Source: Bacteroidia bacterium (lineage in GTDB: Bacteria > Bacteroidota > Bacteroidia > J057). From it: a DNA stretch of 64,000 nt. Position numbers and translations under genes: made by a program. Location: the NCBI GenBank assembly GCA_030430575.1, contig JAUIKF010000014.1, positions 79,270-143,269 on the forward strand, read 5' to 3'. Within the stretch, counting starts at the first letter, position 1; every line of letters starts with the position of its first letter. The notes below the pieces were generated by a model that was not told the origin of the DNA, searched no databases, and saw only the letters and a list, made by a program, of their open reading frames with translations. This document shows, in pieces, positions 63,901-64,000 of this stretch.

Positions 63901-64000
63901 GGTACTGAAAATGAGGGATTAAACCTCTGGTTCTTTGAAAGATGGAATAAGATATTGCTTGGGAGGCTTATGAGCCACCCACGCCATGGAGAAAGCTAGA

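Overview
The window is chromosomal DNA of a member of the Bacteroidota, most likely a Saprospiria/Cytophagia-type marine or surface-associated heterotroph. The signs are proteins ending in T9SS type A (CotH-like protein) and type B/CHU_C (M43 protease) sorting domains, a hybrid two-component regulator with propeller, kinase, receiver and AraC parts, many lipoproteins, a TTG-N20-TAnnTTTG promoter, and dense families of short foldback intergenic repeats. The genus cannot be fixed from the sequence alone.

Layout. 1-9.2 kb: housekeeping and envelope genes (partial radical SAM enzyme, M50 site-2 protease, small lipoprotein, DUF4412 protein, TIMP/NTR-like protein, uracil-DNA glycosylase, DegT aminotransferase, GT39-like membrane glycosyltransferase, GNAT acetyltransferase). 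9.4-15 kb: secreted CotH-like protein, a 1 kb gene-free stretch and an FtsX-type ABC permease. 15.3-18.8 kb: a visibly AT-rich SIR2-domain protein of 1161 residues with a degenerate Nudix-like N-terminus, a stand-alone candidate NAD-consuming defence effector. 18.9-27.8 kb: lipoprotein, PhoD-like phosphatase, giant M43 protease, a broken DUF4301 gene and galactokinase.

28-59.6 kb is a sugar and uronate utilisation region. A short hybrid sensor (HTCS) is followed by a polysaccharide-deacetylase-like lipoprotein, an L-rhamnose operon (aldolase/dehydrogenase, isomerase, kinase, L-lactate dehydrogenase, NCS1-type permease), a sulfatase C-terminal remnant, a divergent D-xylose operon (xylB, xylA, SGLT-type symporter), a GH88 unsaturated glucuronyl hydrolase coupled to a broken GH2-DUF4861 gene, a TRAP transporter, and two uronate routes converging on KDG: kduI/kduD for unsaturated uronate and uxaC/SDR/uxuA for glucuronate. 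Rhamnose, xylose, unsaturated glucuronate and sulfate together are the building blocks of ulvan-type sulfated algal polysaccharide. That substrate is inferred: no lyase, SusC/SusD pair or intact sulfatase lies in the window. A 50-bp operator/promoter-like sequence is shared by the region after the HTCS gene and the GH88 promoter.

59.7 kb to the end: a tRNA-Val 3' fragment with its old terminator marks the left end of an integrative element carrying a tyrosine recombinase, a KilA-N protein, an unrecognised HTH-like plus beta-rich protein and an IS1595-type transposase fragment. The right end is outside the window.

The non-coding space is dominated by at least four families of foldback (MITE-like) repeats. 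Several sit exactly at stop codons or between a promoter and its gene. Several genes are damaged (GH2, DUF4301, sulfatase, transposase, and the 5' end of the GT39 gene), suggesting a genome with active small repeats and ongoing decay.
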